Numbered from the stretch's first letter, positions 14,177-22,943 are shown. The stretch is DNA of 64,000 bases from DATEJJ01 sp039649115 (GCA_039649115.1 JBBWZQ010000310.1:1-64000), one strand, 5' to 3'. A program made the numbers and translations. Notes: generated from the sequence alone by a model not told the origin.

Positions 14177-16093
14177 ATGAGCGTCGCGACGCACCAGGCC
14201 GGCGAGGTGACGACCGCGCAGACGGCCAGAGTGCCGGCGCAGACCCGGGGCCTCGACCGCACGCCGCCGCAGGACACCGCCGCGGAGCAGTGCGTGGTCG
14301 GCGGCATGCTGCTGTCCAAGGACGCCATCGCCGATGTCGTGGAGATCCTGAAACCGGCCGACTTCTACCGGCCGGTGCACGCCACCATCTTCGAGGCGAT
14401 CCTCGACCTGTACGGGCGCGGCGAGCCGGCCGACGCGATCACGGTGGCGGCCGCGTTGGTCGACTCCGGCGACCTGGGCCGGATCGGCGGTGCCCCGTAC
14501 CTGCACACCTGTCTGCAGGCAGTGCCGACTGCCGCGAACGCCGGCTACTACGCCCGGATCGTGGCCGAGCGTGCAGTGCTGCGCCGCCTGATCGAGGCCG
14601 GCACCCGCATCGTGCAACTCGGCTACGGCACCGCCGCCGATGCCGGCCGCGACGTCGACGACGTCGTCGACCTGGCCCAGCAGGCGGTCTACGACGTGAC
14701 CGAACGGCGCGCCAGCGAAGACTTCGCGGTGCTCGCCGACATGCTGCAACCCACCCTCGACGAGATCGAGGCGGTCGGCGCGCATGGCGGCCTGATGACC
14801 GGCGTGCCGACCGGCTTCACCGACCTAGATCGCCTGCTCAACGGCCTACATCCCGGCCAGCTCGTGATCGTGGCCGGCAGACCCGGTGTAGGGAAGTGCT
14901 TGTGCGGCGAGACCCCGATCGTCGACGCGTCGACCGGGCGCCGGATGCCGATCGCCGAGTTCGTGCGGCGCGGCCGCGCCGGCGAGCGACTCGCCGTCCA
15001 TACCCTCACCGACCAGTGGACGTTCGAGATCGTCACCCCCGCCGACTTCGTGCCCAACGGGCACCGGCCAGTCTTCAGGCTGACCACCCGTTCCGGTCGC
15101 ACGATCCGCGCCACCGGCAACCATCCATTCCGGACGCCGGCCGGGTGGCGGGCGATGCAGGAGTTGCGCCCCGGCGACCCGGTCGCGTGTGTCCCTGGGG
15201 GCCACCCGGCCACCGGCCCGCTGCCGCGCCAGGCCCGCGCCGTGCAAGGCCCGCCGGTCGGCGCGCTGCTGCTGGCCCCGGAGCTCGCCGCCCACGCCGT
15301 TGCCTGGGACCAGGTCTGGGCCATCGTGCCCGACGGGGACGCACCGGTGTACGACCTCACCATCGACGGCACGCACAACTTCGTCGCCGGCGGCTTCGTG
15401 GTGCACAACAGCACAGCGGCGATGGACTTCGCCCGCAACGCGGCGATCCGGCACAACCTCGCCAGCGCGATCTTCTCGCTGGAGATGAGCAAGGTCGAGA
15501 TCGTCATGCGGCTGCTGTCGGCCGAGTCCCGGGTACCCCTGCACGCCCTGCGCTCCGGTCAGCTCTCCGACGACGACTGGACCAAGCTGGCCCGGCGGAT
15601 GGGCGAGATCAGCGAGGCGCCGCTGTACGTCGACGACACGCCCACCATGACCCTGATGGAGGTCCGGGCCAGGGCCCGGCGGCTCAAGCAGCGCCACGAC
15701 CTGAAACTGATCGTCGTCGACTATCTGCAGCTGATGACCTCGCCGAGGCGGGTCGAGAGTCGGCAGCAGGAGGTCGCCGAGCTGTCGCGTGGGCTGAAGC
15801 TGCTGGCCAAAGAGGTCCAGTGCCCCGTCGTCGCAGTCAGCCAGCTCAACCGCGGCCCGGAGCAGCGCGCCGACAAACGCCCGCAGCTGTCTGACCTTCG
15901 TGAAAGCGGGGGCCAGGAGCAGGACGCAGACGTGGTGGTCTTGCTACACCGCGACGACTACTACGACAAGGAGTCTCAGCGGGCGGGAGAAGCGGATCTC
16001 ATAGTCGCTAAGCACAGGAACGGACCCACCGACACGGTGACAGTTGCTGCGCAACTACACCTCTCGCGCTTCGTCGATATGGCGGTGCCATGA
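14177..16093 (+). CDS. dnaB: Replicative DNA helicase DnaB, interrupted by an intein
   Basis: 638-residue precursor; 467 residues after splicing, the normal DnaB size. The N-terminal domain (about 35-140: EQCVVGGMLLSKDAIADVVE, YLHTCLQAVPTAANAGYYAR) and RecA-like motor (GFTDLDRLLNGLHPGQLVIV, P-loop GRPGVGK-ST, IFSLEMSK, LIVVDYLQLM, SQLNRG, DLRESGGQEQDADVV) are complete. The intein sits between the P-loop Lys240 and Ser412. DnaB unwinds the replication fork as a ring hexamer. Its position next to a Rep-like gene and parAB marks it as the element's own replication helicase, comparable to the helicase-type Rep2 of Streptomyces plasmid pSLA2 (analogy). ATG 14177 was chosen because upstream codons give no DnaB similarity. 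The next gene starts in its stop (ATGA). Confidence 0.92.
   Translation: MSVATHQAGEVTTAQTARVPAQTRGLDRTPPQDTAAEQCVVGGMLLSKDAIADVVEILKPADFYRPVHATIFEAILDLYGRGEPADAITVAAALVDSGDLGRIGGAPYLHTCLQAVPTAANAGYYARIVAERAVLRRLIEAGTRIVQLGYGTAADAGRDVDDVVDLAQQAVYDVTERRASEDFAVLADMLQPTLDEIEAVGAHGGLMTGVPTGFTDLDRLLNGLHPGQLVIVAGRPGVGKCLCGETPIVDASTGRRMPIAEFVRRGRAGERLAVHTLTDQWTFEIVTPADFVPNGHRPVFRLTTRSGRTIRATGNHPFRTPAGWRAMQELRPGDPVACVPGGHPATGPLPRQARAVQGPPVGALLLAPELAAHAVAWDQVWAIVPDGDAPVYDLTIDGTHNFVAGGFVVHNSTAAMDFARNAAIRHNLASAIFSLEMSKVEIVMRLLSAESRVPLHALRSGQLSDDDWTKLARRMGEISEAPLYVDDTPTMTLMEVRARARRLKQRHDLKLIVVDYLQLMTSPRRVESRQQEVAELSRGLKLLAKEVQCPVVAVSQLNRGPEQRADKRPQLSDLRESGGQEQDADVVVLLHRDDYYDKESQRAGEADLIVAKHRNGPTDTVTVAAQLHLSRFVDMAVP
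14897..15409 (+). other. Mini-intein in the DnaB P-loop
   Basis: 171 residues from Cys241 to Asn411 of the precursor. Block A CLCGETPIVDASTG, block B with T-x-x-H (ATGNHPF), block F VYDLTIDGTHNFVAGGF and terminal His-Asn followed by Ser+1 are all present, so protein splicing should work. The usual endonuclease blocks C, D and E are missing and the linker region is short and Pro/Ala-rich, so this is a mini-intein without homing activity. It lies exactly between GK and S of the Walker A motif, so the helicase is inactive until splicing. Confidence 0.92.
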
Positions 16094-16464
16094 ACCCGCC
16101 AGGAGCCCTGACCACTGTACTTGAACCCTTCCTTGGCTTCGCGGCCGAGGAAGGCGTGACTGGCCTGACCGTACGGCCGCACAAGAGCATCAGCAATGTA
16201 GGGACGACCGGGCGGCCAGCCGAACGAATCATAGATCTTCTATACGGCGGCGGCGCGTCGATCGCGCTCGATCGAAAGGCCGCTGCCCGCAGCATTCTGG
16301 CCGAGGTCGCGGCGTCCCGCCCGGTGCGCGGGAAATACACCCTCGCCGCGCCTACCAGAGGCACGCGCCCTGACCATGCCCGCAGCAACCCTGCCGCGGC
16401 ACCCCGACCCACCACGCAGGAGGTGATCGCGCCGGCGGCGCACCCCGGCACCAGGCCCCAATAG
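16090..16464 (+). CDS. Hypothetical protein coupled to dnaB
   Basis: 124 residues; ATG overlaps the dnaB stop. The first 80 residues are a compact mixed sequence (VLEPFLGFAAEEGVTGLTVR, then RAAARSILAEVAASRPVRGK) and the rest is a disordered Pro/Arg/Thr-rich tail. Not recognised. It is followed directly by a strong terminator, so it closes the dnaB unit. A role as helicase loader is possible from position only. Confidence 0.6.
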   Translation: MNPPGALTTVLEPFLGFAAEEGVTGLTVRPHKSISNVGTTGRPAERIIDLLYGGGASIALDRKAAARSILAEVAASRPVRGKYTLAAPTRGTRPDHARSNPAAAPRPTTQEVIAPAAHPGTRPQ

Positions 16465-16468
16465 CCGC

Positions 16469-16492
16469 GAGGGCCCGGGTAACCGGGCCCTC
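16469..16492 (+). terminator. Terminator after the dnaB unit
   Basis: Perfect 10-bp arms GAGGGCCCGG (16469-16478) and CCGGGCCCTC (16483-16492) with loop GTAA, five bases after the stop of the 16090 gene. Confidence 0.8.
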
Positions 16493-16504
16493 CACCTTGT
16501 CCAA

Positions 16505-16528
16505 GCAGGACGGTCGCCACCGTCCTGC
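16505..16528 (+). terminator. Second strong hairpin, possibly a leader structure
   Basis: Perfect 10-bp arms GCAGGACGGT (16505-16514) and ACCGTCCTGC (16519-16528), loop CGCC, 12 bp after the previous hairpin. It can act as a second terminator or as a structured leader of the Rep-like gene. Confidence 0.65.
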
Positions 16529-16703
16529 AGGAAGAGTATGCGTGTTTTCTGCCCGGAACAAGAGCGGAGGCCCGGCGCGTCACGGGGCCTTCCAGCAGCT
16601 CGCACTGCCAGATGTGGCCGCCGGCGGCCGCGTCAGCGAATCCTCCGCGCGGACAGGCGCCGAGTCGGGCAAACCCGCCCACGGGGCGGGCGAGCGGCAC
16701 CCG

Positions 16704-18281
16704 ATGGCCTGGACTAAGCCGGCCGGCCGCCGTTCCGACGTGACCCGCCGGCTCCGGCGGGCCCGCCGGATCGAGCGCCGCCACCCCACCGGCGAGCTGC
16801 GTGAGTGCGAGCCGTGCGCGATCGCGGGCCGGACCCGCCTCGGCGTCACTCGCTCCCCCGGCTTGGTGGCCTGCCTGCGTTGTTGGCAGCTCCACGAACG
16901 GATGGGCGTGTGGCCCAGCCCGCAGCACCCGCACGACGTCGACGCCTGCCGGCTGTGTCGCCCGTCGGCCCAGCCCGCCGAGGACGAAGACGGGGCGGCG
17001 GCGCCGATCCTGGGTTCCCTGCTGCCCTACAACCCGGTCGACCGGCCGTTGTCGGCCAGCCGGCCTTCCTTGGCGGATCCGTGGCAGGTCGTCGCCTTGG
17101 CGCAGCGGTTCGCCGACGAACACGCCGCGACCGGCCGGCCGTTGCGGCTCGGCCACGACTTCGGGCGGGTCGAGGTCGGCGTGGCCGAGGTGTACGCGGC
17201 CCTGACGGCCGCGTACGGGCCCGTCGTGCGCCCGTCGGTGCGTGAGGTGCACACCCGGGCCGGATGCGGCGAGCGGCGCGCTCAGTACGCCCTACGGGCG
17301 CTGCAGCGGGCCGGGCTGCTCTACCAGCATGCCGACGGCTGTCTCGTACGCGGCGATGACGGCCAGGTGGAGCGCCTCGCGGCCGAGTATGAGCTGCGCA
17401 TGCCCCTTGCCTACCTGGACCAAGCCCAGCTCATGGAAGAACTGGACGAGACCGTCGACCGGGACCTCCTCGACGCTTACCTCGCCGCCGTTCAGATGGT
17501 TCGTGGTGACGACCCCGAGCCGGCCGTCCCTGCTGGTGACGACGCACGGCTTCCGGCGCCTGTGGATGGTCACTGCACCCCATTGGTGGGTTTACTTATT
17601 CCGACAAGATCAAGATCTTCAGATACCGTTCCGGTCAAAGATCAAGAACGAGTTCTCACCGATAACCAAGGGGCGTCTTCGCTGGCCACGTGCGATCGCT
17701 CACCCTCTGTAAAGCATCCTAGGACGCGTAGGGGGTATGCGTTGGCTCGCAAGCTGGTCGACCGCGCTCCTCGCTGGGCCTCTGTCCCGTTGCCAGTCCT
17801 GGCAGGGGCCCTGCTCCCCCTCGCGGACCTGGGCTGGTCGGCCTACCAGGTCGACCGCGCCACCGAGACATACGGCCCGGTCACCTCCCCCACCGGACTC
17901 ACCCGAACCCTGCACGCCGTGATCGACTACGCCACCGAAGGCCCGCAGCGCCGACGCGAGGCCCTGGTGACCGCCTTCGCCAAGGAGATCACCGCAGCGG
18001 AGCTCGCGGCCCGCCGCTCCCCCGTCGTCTGGACCGACACCAGCGAGGCCGCCCGCCTGGCGTACCAGCTCGCCGCCCAGGCCCGCATCAACAACGCCGG
18101 CGAGGCACGGCCGGCCGGCTGGGACACCCTCCGGGCGCTCATCGACCCGCCCCCCTCCCCGGCCTCCCCCGCGGCCGGTGAACCAACCTGCCATCTGCCC
18201 GCCGAGCAGCGCAGCGCCCAGATCCTCGCGCAGGCCCGCCGTAGGGCCGCGGCGGACCGAAGCCGGCGGGCGACACGATGA
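16704..18281 (+). CDS. Rep-like zinc / winged-helix protein, probable replication initiator
   Basis: 525 residues. N-terminal basic segment, then three cysteine pairs (CEPC 35-38, CLRC 57-60, CRLC 82-85) that can form a zinc domain, then a winged-helix-like region at about 155-215 (EVGVAEVYAALTAAYGPVVR, then GERRAQYALRALQRAGLLYQ), an AT-richer linker and an Ala-rich C-terminal half. I infer a replication initiator because it lies between dnaB and parAB, binds DNA by its wHTH and carries repeats inside the gene (17605-17643). It resembles no well-known Rep family closely enough to name. ATG 16704 is used; the frame is open upstream and GTG 16542 after the hairpin is an alternative. Confidence 0.55.
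   Translation: MAWTKPAGRRSDVTRRLRRARRIERRHPTGELRECEPCAIAGRTRLGVTRSPGLVACLRCWQLHERMGVWPSPQHPHDVDACRLCRPSAQPAEDEDGAAAPILGSLLPYNPVDRPLSASRPSLADPWQVVALAQRFADEHAATGRPLRLGHDFGRVEVGVAEVYAALTAAYGPVVRPSVREVHTRAGCGERRAQYALRALQRAGLLYQHADGCLVRGDDGQVERLAAEYELRMPLAYLDQAQLMEELDETVDRDLLDAYLAAVQMVRGDDPEPAVPAGDDARLPAPVDGHCTPLVGLLIPTRSRSSDTVPVKDQERVLTDNQGASSLATCDRSPSVKHPRTRRGYALARKLVDRAPRWASVPLPVLAGALLPLADLGWSAYQVDRATETYGPVTSPTGLTRTLHAVIDYATEGPQRRREALVTAFAKEITAAELAARRSPVVWTDTSEAARLAYQLAAQARINNAGEARPAGWDTLRALIDPPPSPASPAAGEPTCHLPAEQRSAQILAQARRRAAADRSRRATR
17605..17643. repeat. AT-rich repeat patch inside the Rep-like gene
   Basis: CAAGATC occurs at 17605-17611 and 17611-17617 and CAAAGATC at 17636-17643, with one GTTCC at 17628-17632, in a clearly AT-richer stretch (about 17575-17710). 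CAAGATC returns three times near parA and GTTCC dominates 20.5-22.7 kb. A replication origin within the rep gene is possible but unproven. Confidence 0.35.
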
Positions 18282-18357
18282 GTTGGGACGCATATGTCAT
18301 GGGCGGTGACGCCACGCGCATGTCGGTCGTCGGCCCGGGAACGGCATGGGTGCGTTG

Positions 18358-19242
18358 CTACAGCTCCTTCGTCAGAAGCGTAATGAGATCGCGCAGATCG
18401 TCGGGTGGCAGCTCGGCCCGAAGCGACTCGGCGATCTTGACGGGCGTGCTCCCCAGCCGGCGGATCGCCGACGCGGCGGCAGACAGACGCGGCCGAGGCT
18501 CGGGGCGTCCCGGCTGCTGTTCGTCGTCTGCGGCGTCGCCCGGTTCGGCCGGGGGCGTCATTCGGGCCCGCCAGTCGTCCAACGCCTGGAGCTGCTCGTG
18601 CGGTGTCCGCTTGTGCAGGTCGCGGACCTCGCGCAGCGGTATCTCCCCCGCCGACAACGCCGCCTGGAGCTCAGGGATCAACTTCAGCAGGTTCTGCCGC
18701 TGAGTCACCCACGGCGGAGTGCGGGACAGCTGCTCGGCGGCCGCCTTCCCAGTGCCGCACTCCTTGACGATCAGCTCGACGGCACGGGCTTCCTCGATCG
18801 GGTCGAGGTCCTCCCGGTCGATGTTCTCGGCCGCCGTAGCGCTGACGAACTGGGCCCGCGAGTCGGCCAGGTCGTTCTTCACCGTGATGTCAAGGGTGGA
18901 ACGCCCGGCCTGAATGGCCGCAGCGCGCCGCCGGCCGCCGGTCACCTGGACAAAGATCGCATCACCGATGGTGGACTCGTGCTCGGGGAAGGAACCGAGA
19001 AAAGCCGCCCGCGTGACCACCGCGCACGGCTGCAGCTGGCCGTGTACCCGCATCGAGTCGGCGATCGCCGCAATCTTCGCCGGGTTGGCGTTGATCCTGC
19101 GGGTGTTCAGCGGGTTCGGGGCGACCTGGTCGACTTTGGCCGACCTGGGCGTGGACTCTACGAACCCGGGGACGCGAGCATCCGCCATGGGCGGCTCGTC
19201 GGCCAGGTCGGACAAGTTGATCCGCTTGCCGGCCACCGTCAT
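18358..19242 (-). CDS. parB: ParB-family partition protein
   Basis: 294 residues. ParB/Srx nuclease-like N-terminal domain at about 35-125 with PNPLNTRR and TGGRRRAAAI (the G-E-R-R CTP/phosphate motif, here G-G-R-R), then a helix-turn-helix at about 145-195 (GKAAAEQLSRTPPWVTQRQN), and a C-terminal helical part for dimerisation. ParB loads onto parS palindromes and activates ParA. ATG overlaps the parA stop, so both are one operon. The three palindromes at 20108-20265 upstream of parA are the expected binding sites. Confidence 0.9.
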   Translation of the reverse strand: MTVAGKRINLSDLADEPPMADARVPGFVESTPRSAKVDQVAPNPLNTRRINANPAKIAAIADSMRVHGQLQPCAVVTRAAFLGSFPEHESTIGDAIFVQVTGGRRRAAAIQAGRSTLDITVKNDLADSRAQFVSATAAENIDREDLDPIEEARAVELIVKECGTGKAAAEQLSRTPPWVTQRQNLLKLIPELQAALSAGEIPLREVRDLHKRTPHEQLQALDDWRARMTPPAEPGDAADDEQQPGRPEPRPRLSAAASAIRRLGSTPVKIAESLRAELPPDDLRDLITLLTKEL

Positions 19243-19997
19243 ACCCCCAACGCCTTCATCGCGACATCGGCGGGCTGCGCCGGTATCGGTGCGGGCGCAG
19301 AGCCCCCATAGCCCAGCTCCAGTGCGAGCCGGAAGAAGTCCTCGCGCGCTTCCATGGCCGTCCGGTTCTTGGGGTACTGCGTCACGACGATGCCCTCAGC
19401 ACTGGCACGGGTATGCAACTTGTAGCGCCGGACCACGGTGTTGCACATCGGCCAGCGTTTCTTGACGATGAACTGCGCCGTCTGCTCCAGATCCGCGGTC
19501 CCGTCGCGCGGATCCCAGGCGTTGACCACGACGCGGAACGGGATACCCCGGGGTTTGATCACGACGTCGATGGTGCGAGACGTCGGGTCATACGCGAGGG
19601 GCTCTGGGACCATCGGCACCAGGACCTCGTCGCACTCGTTGAGTGCCGCCGCCAGGATTCGCTCGTCTTCAAGGCTGCCGGGGGTGTCGACGAAGATGAG
19701 CCTCTTGCCGAGGTGCCTGAGTTTGCGCAGGTCACGCGGGTCATCCACCTGCGTGAAGTCGAAGGGCAGCCCACCCTGGCGCTCGACCCGCTTGGACCAC
19801 CACACCGACGAGGCTTGGGGGTCAGTCGAGGCGACCATCACCGGACTGTTGGGATCCCCGACGGCCTCCGCGGCAGCCCGCAGGATCGGCTCCGGGTGAA
19901 CGAGCACGTCGTACGCGACGGCGGCGAGGTTCATGGCGAGGGTCGTCTTGCCAACGCCCCCCTTTTGGTTGGCGATCACGACGATCTTCGTGGCCAT
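19239..19997 (-). CDS. parA: ParA-family partition ATPase
   Basis: 252 residues with the deviant Walker A KGGVGKTT at 12-19, the switch FVDTPGSLED near 108-117 and the usual Walker-type fold (VVVNAWDPRDGT). No N-terminal HTH, so it is a type Ib-like ParA. ATPase cycling moves ParB-bound plasmid copies over the nucleoid. ATG 19997 with a GGAG about nine bases upstream was chosen; in-frame upstream ATG 20012 is possible. The unusual insertion between the P-loop and the S/TDPQ segment (YDVLVHPEPILRAAAEAVGD) fits a DPQASS motif near residue 60. Confidence 0.9.
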   Translation of the reverse strand: MATKIVVIANQKGGVGKTTLAMNLAAVAYDVLVHPEPILRAAAEAVGDPNSPVMVASTDPQASSVWWSKRVERQGGLPFDFTQVDDPRDLRKLRHLGKRLIFVDTPGSLEDERILAAALNECDEVLVPMVPEPLAYDPTSRTIDVVIKPRGIPFRVVVNAWDPRDGTADLEQTAQFIVKKRWPMCNTVVRRYKLHTRASAEGIVVTQYPKNRTAMEAREDFFRLALELGYGGSAPAPIPAQPADVAMKALGV

Positions 19998-20107
19998 GCG
20001 GTGGTGCTCCATTCCGTGTGCTTCCCGGGCGGCTCCCGGTACTTCGGATGTCCGACATGGTAGGGCCGACCAGGCCACTTGCTGCACATGGCGCGCCTAT
20101 TTTCACT

Positions 20108-20265
20108 CCTGATTAACCGTGGTTAATCAGGGACCGCCCGCAACGGCGGTCAGTCGAACCCCGGCAGGACGCATGACGGCCCCTGATTAACCGCGGTTAA
20201 TCAGGGGTGCCGGCAGCCGACCCAAGCACGGAGCAGGGTTCCCGATTAACCGCGGTTAATCGGGA
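20108..20265. repeat. Three parS-like palindromes
   Basis: The palindrome TGATTAACCGCGGTTAATCA recurs with centres at 20119/20120, 20193/20194 and 20252/20253. Copy 1 has GTGG at the centre; copy 2 is a perfect 28-nt palindrome (20180-20207); copy 3 (20240-20265) has C/G flanks in place of T/A. Spacing is 74 and 59 bp. They lie 110-270 bp upstream of parA, the usual place of a plasmid centromere. They differ from the chromosomal parS consensus TGTTTCACGTGAAACA. Confidence 0.8.
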
Positions 20266-20296
20266 GCCCAACGTGGCCGGTCACCCACGCCGGCCC

Positions 20297-20330
20297 CAAG
20301 ATCAAGTAGCAAGATCGGTCGCGCAAGATC
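20297..20330 (+). repeat. Triple CAAGATC direct repeat
   Basis: CAAGATC at 20297-20303, 20310-20316 and 20324-20330, spaced 13 and 14 bp. The same heptamer lies inside the Rep-like gene at 17605-17617, which suggests binding by a common protein. Confidence 0.45.
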
Positions 20331-20484
20331 AACTAAACCTGAAATGCGCAACCCCTCCCCCACTGTTGGCCGGCGATCAATCAGGCGCACGACACGTGAC
20401 GTGATGTGGCAAGCAAGGCAACTCGGACTCGCATCGGCCGCGGCGTCACGCTGCGTCCAGCGCGTGACGAGGATTCCTCGGGCC

Positions 20485-20679
20485 GTTCCAGGGCCCCGTT
20501 CCAGGCTCGTTCCGGCTCGTTCCGACCCCCTGTTCCACCCCCCGTTCCGAAGGGCTGCGGAGGGGTCGGCCGGTGACCGTTCCGGAACGGTGTTCCAAGA
20601 TCCACGGCTTCTGTTCCACCCCGCCGTTCCGGCGACCGTTCCAAAGCTGCCCAGCCGACTGTTCCAAGGTCACCGTTCC
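20485..20679 (+). repeat. GTTCC iteron cluster 1
   Basis: Thirteen GTTCC, mostly within CCGTTCC(A/G), start at 20485, 20498, 20509, 20519, 20532, 20544, 20579, 20592, 20613, 20626, 20638, 20661 and 20675. Most intervals are 10-14 bp, and the larger ones (21, 23, 35) are near multiples of this, so the sites lie on one DNA face. All are on the plus strand. Confidence 0.75.
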
Positions 20680-20944
20680 AGCCGTCGCCCATCGCCACGT
20701 CTGGATCTAACCCCAGCGAGCCCGACCGGCTCGCTGGGGCAGCGGTGAGGTCGGGCGCGAGAGGCCGACTGCGGGTCGCGGGATCGCCGCGGCCCGACCG
20801 TGCGACGGGGAGGCGTGCCGCCGCCGGCGTCGGACCGGCCCGGACCGGCCGACGGTGAACGGCTCGTCGGCGGGTCACCGAGGGCGCTGAGGTGGGCGTC
20901 GAGGGCTGGCCGGGGGGAGAGCTTTGAACTGACCACGGCCGGTG

Positions 20945-21024
20945 AAACCGCACACCGCACACCGCACTGGCCCCCACAGTGATCACGGCGGGGGCCAACG
21001 CGGGCCCGCGCGCGCCCGCGCGCG
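20945..21024 (+). repeat. GC-rich unit, copy 1
   Basis: Contains ACCGCACACCGCAC followed by GGGGCCAACGCGGG (20991-21004) and a run of CGCGCG. A related copy lies at 22175-22258. Confidence 0.6.
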
Positions 21025-21308
21025 TAAGAAACATCCACAAACCGCACACCGGAACCGCACTTACTCACGGTGACTGGCTGCGGGGTTTTGAAGCACATAC
21101 GGTGACCAGAGCGGCCCGGACGGCACCGCCAGCATCGCCCGAACCTCCGGAGGAGCCTCGGCGCAACGGCTGCCGCAAAGCGAGGGCCGGCACTCGCCTC
21201 AGCGGGGGAGCGGCTGAGGCGCCCCGGACGCCCGGAGCCGAGGTCGACGGATGCACGCGCGAGGCCCCGCCGGGACCCGGTCGCTCCGGCACCTGCCGAC
21301 GGGCGACC

Positions 21309-21536
21309 GTTCCAGCGCGCCGCCGGCAAACCGCCGCCCGTTCCGGCCCCACGCCGTGAGCCTCCCGAGGCGTTCCAGCGCCCTGGCGCCCGGCCGTGCG
21401 GACCGTTCCAGCAAGCCACCGTTCCGGCCGGGTTGACCGTTCCAACCGGGGTGGCCCGGCAGTTCCAACGCGCCGTTCAAGGCGGCCGTTCCGGAGCGCC
21501 CCGGCCCGTTCCGGCCCACTGTTCCACGACCGTTCC
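21309..21536 (+). repeat. GTTCC iteron cluster 2
   Basis: Eleven GTTCC at 21309, 21340, 21372, 21405, 21421, 21439, 21462, 21488, 21508, 21521 and 21532, plus GTTCA variants near 21474 and 21542. Intervals are wider (11-33 bp) than in cluster 1, with the same orientation. Confidence 0.7.
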
Positions 21537-22174
21537 ACACCGTTCAGCGCCGACCGGCACGCGCCGCCCCGCCCGGCCCCGGGTGACGGTGTGTAGCGGA
21601 GCGGCGGGCGTTCCACCGACGCCCGGGCGGAACGGCCCAACACGGCCAGTAGTCGTTCCGGGAACAACCGAGCCAGCGCCTCAGCAGCCACCATCCGGCG
21701 GGGCCCACGGCGAAACCTGGCCGGCAACAGGTACCCGTAACGCCGCCGCTAACCGTTCCGCTAACGGCTGGTCGGGTTGTTCCAGGCAGGAGCGGGTGTT
21801 AGCGGACACGCCGGAGCGGCCAGGCCCCCTGGAATGCGAGTAGAGCGCGGTGGTCGATGCCGGCAAAAGCCCCGGGCTCTGCTCGGGGAGTCATTGGTGG
21901 GCCGGCGATGATTCCATCCACGGGCATCGCGAGGCACCTGGCCCGGGAGTGCCAGGCGTTTGCGCCTGAGGTTGGTGGCGAGCTGGATCAGCCGCTCTGC
22001 GGCGTCGGCGGGGTTCAAGGGGGTTCGAGGCCCCGCCAGGCAGATCCGAGCGCCAGCGCCCGCGACAAACCACATGCGCCGTACGAGGCCCCTGCGGAGC
22101 CGGAGCCGGAGCCAGCTCCGCCACGACGTCGGACCAGGGCAAGTTCGGCACAGTGTCGCGGTTACCGCTGGTAA

Positions 22175-22258
22175 GACCGCACACCGCACCGCGCTGACCA
22201 GCGGGAGGGGGTCGGGGGAGGGGCCAACGCGGGGCCGCGCGCGACAGCGCGCGCGAGG
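22175..22258 (+). repeat. GC-rich unit, copy 2
   Basis: Contains ACCGCACACCGCACC (from 22176), GGGGCCAACGCGGG (22220-22233) and CGCGCGCGA, in the same order as copy 1 about 1.23 kb upstream, with a different middle. Confidence 0.6.
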
Positions 22259-22943
22259 GTAGCACCCCAAACCGCAGTTGCACAGAGTAGCCGGGCGCGG
22301 AGACAAAAGACGCCCTCGACCTGGCGCACGACCAGCATCGAACCGGAGACAATGCCCCAGGGCCGGCCGCTACTAGGGGGGCGAGGGCCCCCCTCCGAGC
22401 CGGCGCCTACCGGCGGCAACCGGGACCATGCCCGCCCGCACCCGACGCAGCCACGGCCCGACCCGGATCGGCGACCCAGTCCGTGCCGGCCCCGCACCGA
22501 CCTAGCCACCGTTCCGACTCCAGACCGCGCCGTGCTGCCCCGGCGAGGACCCCGGCTCGACACCCAGCCGCCGACGTTCCGCCGCCAGCGCCAAGCCATC
22601 CGCACCGCAACGGGCGTTCCGTGCCGACGACCACCAGGCCGTGCCGCGGCACGGCCCCAGCCGGTCCGGACGCCCGTTCCGCGACCGCGCACACCCGTTC
22701 CGGCTGACCGGATCGAGCAGCGAGGGAGTGAACCTGCGGCGGCCCGGCCCGTCGTCGGGCCCGGGACGAGGGATCGGGCCCGACGACGAGGCGGATGTCC
22801 GTCGGGACCGTGCCGGTCCCCGGGGACATAACCGCAGGTCAGCGGCGGTGGTAGGCGGGCGGAGGCGGCGTCCTGAGGGAGTGTCGTCGGGCCTCGCAGG
22901 GAAGTCAGTGCAACCTCGTAAGGCTGCTATGTAAAGTGGAAGG

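Larger units (their letters stand above)
20331..22943. other. 2.6-kb non-coding region rich in repeats
   Basis: No frame here reads as a normal protein: translations are Arg/Pro/Gly-rich with repeated short units and no ribosome sites. It contains more than 30 GTTCC motifs in one orientation (two dense clusters listed separately, then singles near 21610, 21655, 21755, 21779, 22511, 22576, 22616, 22676 and 22697) and two copies of a GC-rich unit. Position between parS and an HTH gene suggests an origin or transfer locus. Confidence 0.6.

Noticed and set aside
20108..20265. CRISPR array
   Set aside because: Only three palindromic copies, unequal spacing, no spacers of constant length and no cas genes; partition sites fit better.
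20381..22831. Long open frames in the iteron region
   Set aside because: Low-complexity Arg/Pro/Gly sequences made of repeated GTTCC units, no ribosome sites, no family pattern; open only because of high GC.
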